Program-made: the position numbers and the translations under genes
Shown: piece by piece, positions 1 to 6,013 of the stretch
Layout: each line of letters starts with the position of its first letter
Numbering within the stretch: position 1 is the first letter of the stretch
Assembly: GCF_000720175.1 (NCBI RefSeq)
Contig: NZ_JOIX01000032.1
Location: forward strand, 1-64,000
Direction of reading: 5' to 3'
DNA length: 64,000 bases
Source of the DNA: Streptomyces sp. NRRL S-337
GTDB lineage: Bacteria > Actinomycetota > Actinomycetes > Streptomycetales > Streptomycetaceae
The notes under the pieces: model-generated
Database searches by the model: none
Seen by the model: the letters and a program-made list of their open reading frames with translations, nothing else
What the model was told of the DNA's origin: nothing

Positions 1-180
1 CCGTTCGTGGAATGGCTGATGGGCCTGACCGCCGGCCACGTCACCGACGTACCCGAACTGACCCGAACCCAGCAACTGCGGGCCCTGGGCAACGGCGTCA
101 TGCCCCAGCAGGCCGAAGCCGCCATCCGCTGCCTGACCGCGGCCCACACCAGCCAGGAGCGGTGGGGGTGGGCGGCATGA
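1..180 (+). CDS. C-terminal fragment of a C5 cytosine-specific DNA methyltransferase (5' end outside window)
   Basis: Frame 1 is open from the first base to TGA at 178-180, giving 59 residues. The stretch reads WLMGL, then RALGNGVMPQQA, which matches the end of C5 methyltransferases (motif X region, LGNGV-P-Q-A) as found in phages and mobile elements. The catalytic half lies to the left of the window, so activity and specificity cannot be judged. The next gene starts inside the stop codon (ATGA), so the two are probably translated together. On an integrated element the likely role is self-modification against host restriction, which is an inference. Confidence 0.7.
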   Translation, partial: PFVEWLMGLTAGHVTDVPELTRTQQLRALGNGVMPQQAEAAIRCLTAAHTSQERWGWAA

Positions 181-500
181 AGTCCGAACCGATCGCCGCC
201 GCAACGGTGTTCCGTGCCGTGATGACTGCGGCCGCCTGGCGCTGCCAGTGCACCGGAGTATGCGGCCAACCGCACGCCAAGTCCGACGGACGCTGCCCGC
301 GCGAGCACGACGGCTACGCCGACAAGCACGGCGGCCCCATCCGACTCCTGGCCGCCCCGGCCGACCCGCACACCCCCGAGCGGGAGGCCGTCGCCCTCCC
401 GGCCCGCGCACTGCGGGCCTGGTGCCCCGGCTGTCACGCCGCCGCCCGCAAGCCCGCACCGGCACCCGATGCCCTCCAGGGCGGGCTGTTCGACCTGTAG
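177..500 (+). CDS. Small Cys/His-rich element protein (107 aa)
   Basis: The ATG at 177 overlaps the preceding TGA by four bases (ATGA), which fixes the start. The 107-residue product has Cys at 23, 25, 29 and 40, then a WCPGCH motif (Cys83, Cys86, His87), and ends in GLFDL. Paired CxxC-type clusters suggest one or two bound zinc ions. I recognise similar unnamed proteins next to methyltransferase genes on Streptomyces mobile elements but know no function. The gene lies in the same run as the methyltransferase and ahead of the replication genes; a DNA-binding or HNH-like accessory role is only a guess. Confidence 0.6.
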   Translation: MKSEPIAAATVFRAVMTAAAWRCQCTGVCGQPHAKSDGRCPREHDGYADKHGGPIRLLAAPADPHTPEREAVALPARALRAWCPGCHAAARKPAPAPDALQGGLFDL

Positions 501-523
501 CCCTGCTCTGCCCAGTCATGGTC

Positions 524-559
524 AGGGCGGCCCACACACGCCAATTACCGGGCCGCCCT
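524..559 (+). terminator. Hairpin terminator or attenuator before the primase gene
   Basis: A perfect 10-bp inverted repeat (AGGGCGGCCC at 524-533 and GGGCCGCCCT at 550-559) encloses a 16-nt loop. It lies 24 bp after the upstream stop codon and 40 bp before the primase start, so it probably ends the methyltransferase/Cys-rich transcript. No T-run follows, as is usual in Streptomyces. Confidence 0.5.
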
Positions 560-598
560 GGTCTCTCCGCTCATTCCACAGAACAGGAGACATCCAGC

Positions 599-1504
599 AT
601 GACGCATGAACCCCGCTCAGCGCTGCTGCGTGCAGCGCTCGACGCCGCCGAACAGGGCTGGGCGGTCATCCCGCTGCGGCCCGGCGACAAGCGGCCGGCG
701 CTGCACGGTGAGACGTCCTGCCCCGGCACCGGGGACTGTGCGGGCGGGCACCTCAAGTGGGAGCAGCGCGCCACCACCGACCCGGACCGCATCCGAACCG
801 CCTGGGCCACGTTCCCCTTCAACGTGGGCATTGCCACCGGCCCGTCCGACCTGGTCGTCGTCGATCTCGACATGCCCAAGAGCAACAACAAGAAGGACAC
901 GCCTTCCGGCGTGACGACCTTCGAAGCGCTCTGCGAGCGCACCGGCCACCCCGCCCCCACCACCCGCACGATCCGGACTGCAAGCGGCGGGCGGCACCTG
1001 TACTTCACCGCGCCGTCCGGCGCCCGGCTCACGAACACCGCGGGCATGCTCGGGCCGCTCATCGACACCCGGGCATGGGGCGGATACGTGGTCGCCCCCG
1101 GCAGCATCGTCCGCAGCGGCGCCTACACGGTCGAGGATGCCGCGCCGGTACTTCAGTTGCCCGGATGGCTCCTGAACGCTCTCAAGCCCCCTCAGAAGCC
1201 CGCAAAGGCCGTAAGTCACGTACTGCCAAGCCGAGTTTGGCGCTACGCCACGGCGGCGCTGCGCTACGAGGAACAGAACGTTGCTTCCGCCCCCGAAGGC
1301 GAGCGCAACGCTGCCCTGGTCAGGGCAGCGCGAGCACTGGGGCGGCTGATCGCGTCCGGCGACCTCACGCGGGAGGAGGTCGAGGAGGCTCTTAGTAGGG
1401 GGGCGGAAGCGGCCGGCCAGCAGCCGTACGAGTATCGCTCGGCGCTCACCAGCGCCCTGAACTGGTCCATCCAGCACAACAGCGGCAGCCGGGGGACGGC
1501 ATGA
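599..1504 (+). CDS. Bifunctional DNA primase/polymerase (Prim-Pol, archaeo-eukaryotic primase type)
   Basis: This 301-residue protein matches the Prim-Pol domain (PF09250) of plasmids and integrative elements, which makes primers and extends DNA. The N-terminus carries the expected GWAVIPLRPGDKRP. The metal-binding D-h-D motif is DLD at 89-91 (VVVDLDMP), the nucleotide-binding segment is SGGRHLYF with His133, and RAWGGYVVAPGS at 158-169 completes the fold. The ATG at 599 has an AGGAGA ribosome site about 9 bases upstream. An in-frame opening extends back to 248, but that part reads across the hairpin and is low-complexity, so I reject it. The TGA overlaps the next ATG (ATGA). Together with the YfjI-like gene this forms the element's replication module, in place of a RepSA-type initiator. 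Confidence 0.88.
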   Translation: MTHEPRSALLRAALDAAEQGWAVIPLRPGDKRPALHGETSCPGTGDCAGGHLKWEQRATTDPDRIRTAWATFPFNVGIATGPSDLVVVDLDMPKSNNKKDTPSGVTTFEALCERTGHPAPTTRTIRTASGGRHLYFTAPSGARLTNTAGMLGPLIDTRAWGGYVVAPGSIVRSGAYTVEDAAPVLQLPGWLLNALKPPQKPAKAVSHVLPSRVWRYATAALRYEEQNVASAPEGERNAALVRAARALGRLIASGDLTREEVEEALSRGAEAAGQQPYEYRSALTSALNWSIQHNSGSRGTA

Positions 1505-1533
1505 CCTCCCACCCACATCCCCCTACTAAGAGC
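1388..1533. repeat. 15-bp perfect inverted repeat across the primase end and the next gene start
   Basis: GCTCTTAGTAGGGGG at 1388-1402 recurs as its exact reverse complement at 1519-1533, with 116 bp between. The left arm lies in the last third of the primase gene and the right arm in codons 7-11 of the next gene. The T/A-containing core stands out in this GC-rich coding DNA. It could be a protein-binding site of the element, such as a transfer locus, or a long-range mRNA stem. No function is shown. Confidence 0.4.
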
Positions 1534-1851
1534 ACTCCGGCCGCCCACGCCCCGCTCAGCCTCGCCGAACCGGCCCCGGCCGGCAGTGGCGCGCCGAAGG
1601 GCGTCGCCCGAAGGGCGTCCGTTCATGCCCTTCGTTCTGACCTGCAGAACATCACCGTCGCGGGCATCCAGCGCGGTCTGACGGTCCGCGGCCTGGACCG
1701 GGGCGAGATCCCGGTAGCCGACTGGCTGTGCCTGTGCGGCCACTACGAACGTGCCCGCGGCCGCGCCGCCGTCGCTGCCCTGAACGGCCGCGCACGAGTA
1801 GGGCACTGCCCGCACAACGCCCCCGCAGCAGAGAGGAGGACTGCCGCATGA
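1501..1851 (+). CDS. Small CLCGHYE/HCPH-motif element protein (116 aa)
   Basis: This gene is sandwiched between the primase and yfjI-like genes with four-base ATGA overlaps on both sides, which strongly supports one translationally coupled operon. The first 40 residues are Pro/Ala-rich and unlikely to fold. The C-terminal half has CLCGHYERARGR (Cys77, Cys79, His81) and a matching GHCPH (His102, Cys103, His105), a likely single zinc site. I recognise the type as a conserved unnamed protein of Streptomyces AICEs. A role in replication or copy control is inferred from position only. Confidence 0.6.
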   Translation: MTSHPHPPTKSTPAAHAPLSLAEPAPAGSGAPKGVARRASVHALRSDLQNITVAGIQRGLTVRGLDRGEIPVADWLCLCGHYERARGRAAVAALNGRARVGHCPHNAPAAERRTAA

Positions 1852-3386
1852 GCGTGCCGGACACGGACCTGTGGGCAGGCTTCGACGCCGAGGCGGCCGA
1901 GGAACTGACCGGGCCAGTATGGGACGAGCCGGTACCGCTCAAGGCCCGCCGAGACCTCCCCGCCTTCCCCGTCGAAGCACTGCCCGACTGGCTGAGCAAC
2001 ATGGTCGCGGCCGTCGCCGAGGAGACCCAGACCCCGGCGGACCTCGCCGGATGCATCGCCCTGGCCGTCATCGCGACCGCCGCCGGGGGCCGCGCTACCG
2101 TCTGCGTGCGCGGCCGGTGGCGCGAGCCGGTCAACATCTACACCGCCGTTGCTCTCGATCCCGGCAATCGCAAGTCTGCGGTTTTCGCCCTGATGACCGA
2201 GCCTCTGATGGCAGTGGAGAAGTCCCTGGTGGAGTTGTCGGGACCGGCACGCGCTGAGGCCGAGACCACCGCGAAGTTGGCGAAGGCAGCAGCCGACAAG
2301 GCTGCGGCGAAGGCAGCCAACGCCGAGCCGGACAAGCGCGCAGAGCTGACCGCCGAGGCCGTTGCGCTAGCTCAGCAGGCCGACGAGATCAAGGTGCCGG
2401 GCAAAACACAGCTCGTCGCTGACGATGTGACGCCGGAGAACCTGGCGACGCTGCTGACCGAACAGGACGGACGCATCTCCGTGCTGTCCCCGGAAGGCGG
2501 CATCTTCGACATCATCGCCGGTCGCTACAGCGGCGCCCCCAACATGGAGATCTTCCTCAAGGGCCACGCCGGAGACATGGTGCGCGTCAACCGGCAGGGC
2601 CGCGACGCCCAGCACATCGAACGGCCGGCCGTGACCATGGGTCTGGCCGTGCAGCCCGAAGTCCTTGAGTCCATCGGCACCATCAAAGGCGCCGACGGCC
2701 GCGGGCTGCTGGCTCGCTTCCTGTACGCACAGCCCGAATCCCTGGTCGGGCACCGCAATCTGACTCCGGACCTCATCCCCGACGATGTCGCCCAGACCTA
2801 CGCGCTCCGCCTTGGCGGCCTGGCCATGGCCATGGCCGACTGGACCGACCCCGCCGTACTGACCCTCACGCCCGAGGCGGACGCGGTGATGTTGGCCTAC
2901 CAGAAGATCACCGAAGCACGTATCGGCAAGGGCGGTTCCCTGGCTTCGATTGTGAAGTGGGCCTCCAAGCGCGATGGTGCCGTTGCCCGCATCGCGGGAC
3001 TGCTGCACCTGGCCACCCACCCCGACGACGGATGGGCCCGCCCGATCGAGGCTGGCACCCTGGCCGCCGCAACCGACCTGGGCAACTACTTCACCGCCCA
3101 CGCCCAGTACGTCTTCGACGCCATGGGCGCCGACCCTGCCCAGGAAGCCGCACACACCGTCCTGACCCACCTCCGCGAAACCCGCTTCAGCGGCTTCACC
3201 AAGCGAGAGCTGTTCCGCGGCCTGTCCCGCGCGGACTTCCCCGCCATGGCCGACCTCGACCCCGCTCTGGCTCTCCTGGAAGAACACGGCTGGGTCCGGC
3301 AGCAGCCGCAGGCCTCGCGCACCGGCCGCGGCCGGCCGCCCTCCCCCCGCTACGACACCCACCCCACGCTCACTCGCGCCGCCTGA
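1848..3386 (+). CDS. YfjI/DUF3987 family replication-associated protein
   Basis: The 512-residue product belongs to the YfjI/DUF3987 family of helicase-like proteins of mobile elements. A degenerate P-loop-like DPGNRKSAV sits at 104-112, where relatives have G-x-RKS. A long Ala/Lys/Glu helical stretch, probably coiled coil, spans about 120-175. The central part (FLKGHAGDMVRVNRQGR, PAVTMGLAVQPEVL) is typical of the family, and the end resembles a winged helix (about 440-500). The ATG at 1848 overlaps the upstream stop and has GAGAGGAGGA just before it. The TGA stop is itself the first three bases of the first TGACAGAAAT site of the array that follows. It probably acts with Prim-Pol at that array; this is inferred. 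Confidence 0.82.
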   Translation: MSVPDTDLWAGFDAEAAEELTGPVWDEPVPLKARRDLPAFPVEALPDWLSNMVAAVAEETQTPADLAGCIALAVIATAAGGRATVCVRGRWREPVNIYTAVALDPGNRKSAVFALMTEPLMAVEKSLVELSGPARAEAETTAKLAKAAADKAAAKAANAEPDKRAELTAEAVALAQQADEIKVPGKTQLVADDVTPENLATLLTEQDGRISVLSPEGGIFDIIAGRYSGAPNMEIFLKGHAGDMVRVNRQGRDAQHIERPAVTMGLAVQPEVLESIGTIKGADGRGLLARFLYAQPESLVGHRNLTPDLIPDDVAQTYALRLGGLAMAMADWTDPAVLTLTPEADAVMLAYQKITEARIGKGGSLASIVKWASKRDGAVARIAGLLHLATHPDDGWARPIEAGTLAAATDLGNYFTAHAQYVFDAMGADPAQEAAHTVLTHLRETRFSGFTKRELFRGLSRADFPAMADLDPALALLEEHGWVRQQPQASRTGRGRPPSPRYDTHPTLTRAA

Positions 3387-3401
3387 CAGAAATCCCGCCA
3401 C

Positions 3402-3676
3402 CGCTGACAGAAATGACAAAAATCCGCGAACCGCCCTCTGACCTGCACAGATGCCGCCTGCGGAGCGCGTGACAGAAAGAATTAAAAATCTGACAGAAAT
3501 CCCCCGACCCCGGTTGCACCTCCGTGCCACGAGCCAGCCTTTCCCTGGTCAGGGTGCCGCCGCCGGACGGGTCCGCGATTTCTGTCAGATTTTCCGCGAT
3601 TTTTGTCACGCGCCCCAGAGGGGGTATCAGCGCAGGTCAGAAGGCAAATCAGCGATTTTTGTCATTTCTGTCAGCG
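3402..3676. other. Symmetric inverted iteron array, candidate replication origin of the integrated element
   Basis: The sites TGACAGAAA(T/G) and TGACAAAAAT occur on the + strand at 3384, 3405, 3414, 3470 and 3491. They occur in reverse complement at 3578-3587, 3599-3608, 3655-3664 and 3664-3673. The last four + sites and the four reverse sites mirror each other exactly about position 3539. By my count the two 100-bp arms (3402-3501 and 3577-3676) match at about 79 of 100 mirrored positions, including perfect blocks of 23, 10, 10 and 11 bp. The arms are AT-rich for this DNA and enclose a GC-rich core of about 75 bp. Lying directly after the replication genes, this fits an origin or a partition/copy-control site. 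Autoregulation by an HTH protein is an alternative. Confidence 0.65.
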
Positions 3677-3727
3677 CTCCCGCCATTATCGAGCTCCACG
3701 CATCGCGAACGTGAAGGAGCACGACGT

Positions 3728-3937
3728 ATGCCGTCCTCACCCGCACACCGGTGCCTCCCCGACACCTACCTGGGCCCCAGAGACATCGCCAGGCTCTTCA
3801 ACGTGCCCCTAGAGACCGTCTACCAGTGGCGCAAGAAGCGCACTGGACCGCCCGGTTTCCGCATCGGCAAACACCTGAGGTACGACCCCGCCGATGTCCG
3901 AGCCTGGGTCTCCGACCGTATGGACGACGACACCTGA
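3728..3937 (+). CDS. Small helix-turn-helix DNA-binding protein (69 aa)
   Basis: The 69-residue product is a MerR-like/AlpA-type winged helix: YLGPRDIARLFNVPLETVYQ gives the helix-turn-helix, and the wing ends in RIGKHLRYDPADVRAWV, a classic excisionase/helix_turn_helix-17 pattern. AAGGAG lies 8 bases before the ATG. It is the first gene after the inverted array, so it may bind the array or control the replication genes. It may also be a recombination directionality factor. Two more proteins of similar fold follow within 700 bp, so their roles cannot be split by sequence alone. Confidence 0.75.
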   Translation: MPSSPAHRCLPDTYLGPRDIARLFNVPLETVYQWRKKRTGPPGFRIGKHLRYDPADVRAWVSDRMDDDT

Positions 3938-4001
3938 CGCACGCCAGCACACCCAGGGAGGACTGTGGCCCTCCCACCCGCTTTCGAGGAGGAGTTGTCA
4001 C

Positions 4002-4190
4002 ATGGCCCACCCGAAGATGCTCAAGCTGCACGAGGTTCTAGACGAGATCGGCATGAGCCGCGCCGCCTTCTACCGCATGCGCGCCCGCGGCAAAGCTCCC
4101 AAGCTCCACAAACTTCCCAACGGACAACTCCGAGTCAGCAGGGCGGACCTAGACGCCTGGTGGGCGAAGTGCGAGCAGAACGCCACCTGA
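4002..4190 (+). CDS. AlpA-like helix-turn-helix protein (62 aa)
   Basis: The 62-residue basic protein reads KLHEVLDEIGMSRAAFYRMR, then APKLHKLPNGQLRVSRADLDAWW, the compact wHTH layout of AlpA/excisionase proteins. A strong GAGGAGG ribosome site lies 8 bases before the ATG. It follows the 69-aa HTH gene by 64 bp and ends just before a strong terminator, so the two HTH genes are probably one transcript separate from xis-int. A regulatory role in element maintenance is likely; the target is unknown. Confidence 0.75.
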   Translation: MAHPKMLKLHEVLDEIGMSRAAFYRMRARGKAPKLHKLPNGQLRVSRADLDAWWAKCEQNAT

Positions 4191-4205
4191 ACTTCGCCAC
4201 CCACT

Positions 4206-4240
4206 AGAAGGGGCCTGCCAGCTGCTGGCAGGCCCCTTCT
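4206..4240 (+). terminator. Strong intrinsic terminator
   Basis: A perfect 17-bp inverted repeat (4206-4222 and 4224-4240) with one central base forms a very stable hairpin ending in CCCCTTCT. It lies 15 bp after the 62-aa HTH gene and separates it from the xis-int transcription unit. The 140 bp that follow up to xis hold no gene and must contain the xis-int promoter; I could not assign its boxes. Confidence 0.85.
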
Positions 4241-4381
4241 TCGCGCCCTACCCACCCAGAGCACCGGCGGGGGACGGCCGGACGACCTCTGTCGCCCCCG
4301 GCCCCAAGACCACAGAAGTAGCCCTGCACCGTCCTTGCCCCGTGACAAGGCCCGCCCTTCTGCCGCCCAGGAGGCACTCCC

Positions 4382-4582
4382 GTGCACAACTCACTGACCA
4401 CAAGCCATGAGGCGCTGACGGTCCCCGAGGTCATGGAGGCCCTACGCCTCAGCCGCAGCAAGGTCTACGACCTCATCCGTTCTCGTCAGCTCCAGAGCTT
4501 CACCGTCGGTCGCTCCCGCCGGATCGCTGCCGACTCCCTCCGCACCTTCATCACTCAGCAGATCGAGGAGGCAGCCGCCTGA
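4382..4582 (+). CDS. xis: Excisionase (helix-turn-helix, AlpA/Xis type)
   Basis: The 66-residue product reads ALTVPEVMEALRLSRSKVYD, then LIRSRQLQSFTVGRSRRI, the standard excisionase family motif. The GTG start at 4382 is chosen because AGGAGG lies 7 bases upstream and the length fits. The stop codon overlaps the integrase ATG by one base (TGATG), so xis and int are translationally coupled as in pSAM2-type elements. It would bend attachment-site DNA so that Int excises rather than integrates the element; this is known for the family and inferred here. Confidence 0.85.
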   Translation: MHNSLTTSHEALTVPEVMEALRLSRSKVYDLIRSRQLQSFTVGRSRRIAADSLRTFITQQIEEAAA

Positions 4583-5733
4583 TGGCGCGCAAGAGAAACC
4601 CGAACGGCGCCGGCAGCATCTGGCAGCGCAAAGACGGCCGCTACGAAGCCCGCGTGTATGTCCCGCAGCCCGACGGCACCCGCAAGCGCAAGACCGTCTA
4701 CGGCGCCACCTGGGAAGAGTGCGACACCAAGCGTCAGGACCTGGTCCGTCGCGACCGGCAGTGCATCCCGACGCCCACCCGGTCGGCCAAGCTCTCCGAG
4801 TGGTTGCCGTACTGGTTGGAGGAGTACGTGAAGCCCGAGCGCAAGAAGACGACGTACGCGAAGTACGAGACGCACGTGCGCCTCTACCTCACGCCACAGA
4901 TCGGCGTGAAGCGGCTGGAGACCCTGGGCGTCGCCGACGTGCGCCGCATGCTCACAGCCGTGCAGCGTCAGGTGTCGGCACCCACGGCCAAGGAGTCACA
5001 CCGGGTCCTGCGGTCGGCCCTCGCCGCCGCGTGCCGGGAGGAGCTGATCAACCGGAACGTGGCCCAGCTGGTACCCGCCCCGCGCGTCCAAGCCAGGGAG
5101 CTGAAGCCGTGGACGGTGGACGAGACCGCCACATTCCTGGAGGCAGCGCGAAGGGACCCGCTGTACACAGCCTTCGTCCTGGCCGTATCGCTGGGCCTGC
5201 GGCGGGGCGAAATCCTGGGGCTGCGCTGGTGCGACATCGATCTTGACCGCCGGACTCTGTCGGTGCGGACTCAGCTCCAGCGCGTACAGAAGGAGCTGTA
5301 CACGGACTCCACGAAGAACCGCCGGAGCCGGACCATCCCCCTGCCCCTGATGTGCATCGCTCCCCTGCGATGGCAGCGCCTGCGGCAGGAGGCCCAGCGA
5401 CGCGCCGCCGGAGACGACTGGTCGAGCGAAGGTGACTACGTCTTCACGACGCGCACAGGGCGACCGATCGAGCCCCGGAACCTCAGTCGGTCCTTCGAGC
5501 GGATCGGGCAGGCCGCGGGCCTGCCCCGCATCCGGCTGCACGACGCTCGGCATGGCTGTGCGTCTCTGCTCTTCGCCGCCGGCGTCCAGCCACGGGTCGT
5601 GATGGAGATCCTCGGGCACTCGCAGATCGCGGTGACCATGAACGTCTACACCCACGTCTCGGAGGATTCACGGCGGGAGGCGGTGGGTCATATGGACCGG
5701 CTCTTGCGGCGCCGGCGGGGGCGTCCGGAATAG
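4582..5733 (+). CDS. int: Site-specific tyrosine recombinase (integrase)
   Basis: The 383-residue protein has an N-terminal AP2-like arm-binding domain (GSIWQRKDGRYEARVYVPQP), a SAM-like core-binding domain at about 65-160, and a C-terminal catalytic domain. The catalytic residues are all present: Arg207 in GLRRGEILGLRW, Lys245 in TKN, His320 and Arg323 in HDARHG, His346 in GHS, and Tyr356 in NVYTH. It starts one base into the xis stop and ends 64 bp from the 3' end of tRNA-Val, which it should use as attachment site. No truncation or frameshift is visible, so the element could still be mobile if its left end is intact. Confidence 0.95.
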   Translation: MARKRNPNGAGSIWQRKDGRYEARVYVPQPDGTRKRKTVYGATWEECDTKRQDLVRRDRQCIPTPTRSAKLSEWLPYWLEEYVKPERKKTTYAKYETHVRLYLTPQIGVKRLETLGVADVRRMLTAVQRQVSAPTAKESHRVLRSALAAACREELINRNVAQLVPAPRVQARELKPWTVDETATFLEAARRDPLYTAFVLAVSLGLRRGEILGLRWCDIDLDRRTLSVRTQLQRVQKELYTDSTKNRRSRTIPLPLMCIAPLRWQRLRQEAQRRAAGDDWSSEGDYVFTTRTGRPIEPRNLSRSFERIGQAAGLPRIRLHDARHGCASLLFAAGVQPRVVMEILGHSQIAVTMNVYTHVSEDSRREAVGHMDRLLRRRRGRPE

Positions 5734-5757
5734 GGACTGCCGTCAAGCTCTACCGTC

Positions 5758-5791
5758 AACGCCCCCGTGGAGGGGACTCCGCGGGGGCGTT
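5758..5791 (+). terminator. Integrase terminator
   Basis: A 10-bp perfect stem (AACGCCCCCG at 5758-5767 and its complement at 5782-5791) encloses a second small stem (GGAG/CTCC) and is followed by TTTCG. It lies between the integrase stop and the tRNA and also separates the convergent tRNA transcript. Two CCGTCAA copies at 5740 and 5753 just before it could be integrase arm sites, but this is weak. Confidence 0.8.
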
Positions 5792-5796
5792 TTCGC

Positions 5797-5845
5797 TGGT
5801 GGGCACAGACGGATTTGAACCGCCGACATCTGCTTTGTAAGAGCA
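5797..5845. other. Candidate attR within the 3' half of tRNA-Val
   Basis: AICE integrases recombine within the 3' half of a tRNA gene, and here int ends 64 bp from the tRNA 3' end. The identity segment should therefore run from about 5797 into the anticodon arm. The matching attL copy would lie at the far left end of the element, outside the window, so the exact core cannot be set. Confidence 0.55.
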
Positions 5846-5871
5846 GCGCTCTACCGCTGAGCTATGCGCCC
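5797..5871 (-). tRNA. tRNA-Val (anticodon UAC)
   Basis: Read on the minus strand, the 72-nt body starts GGGCGCA and ends TGTGCCC plus A, and CCA is encoded. The acceptor stem pairs with one G-U. The anticodon arm is CTGCT-CTTACAA-AGCAG, giving anticodon TAC (valine GUA codons). The T arm GGCGGTTCAAATCCGTC is standard. The 3' end points at the integrase gene, the usual geometry for a tRNA attachment site. The 3' half, including the encoded CCA, may have been supplied by the element. Confidence 0.96.
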
Positions 5872-5884
5872 TGGCCGAGCCGAC

Positions 5885-5915
5885 AGACTACCTTGCCGTC
5901 GGGGTTGGTCTGCAA
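5885..5915 (-). promoter_or_regulatory. Possible tRNA-Val promoter
   Basis: Upstream of the tRNA on the minus strand are TTGCAG (complement of 5910-5915) and TAGTCT (complement of 5885-5890) with 19 bp between, a loose sigma-70-like pair. The longer-than-ideal spacer keeps confidence low. The rest of 5872-6013 shows no gene. Confidence 0.35.
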
Positions 5916-6013
5916 ACCAGTGGGCGAAGTGCGAACTTACCGGCCGGTGTGTTCGTTTCCGGTGGGTGCGAGAATGACATTCGGTCCTGGGGCGATCCGG
6001 TCGGGAGAGGGAA

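Noticed and set aside
248..598. N-terminal extension of the primase gene
   Set aside because: The frame crosses a hairpin, is Arg/Pro/Gly-rich without family resemblance, and ATG 599 has a good ribosome site and the family start.
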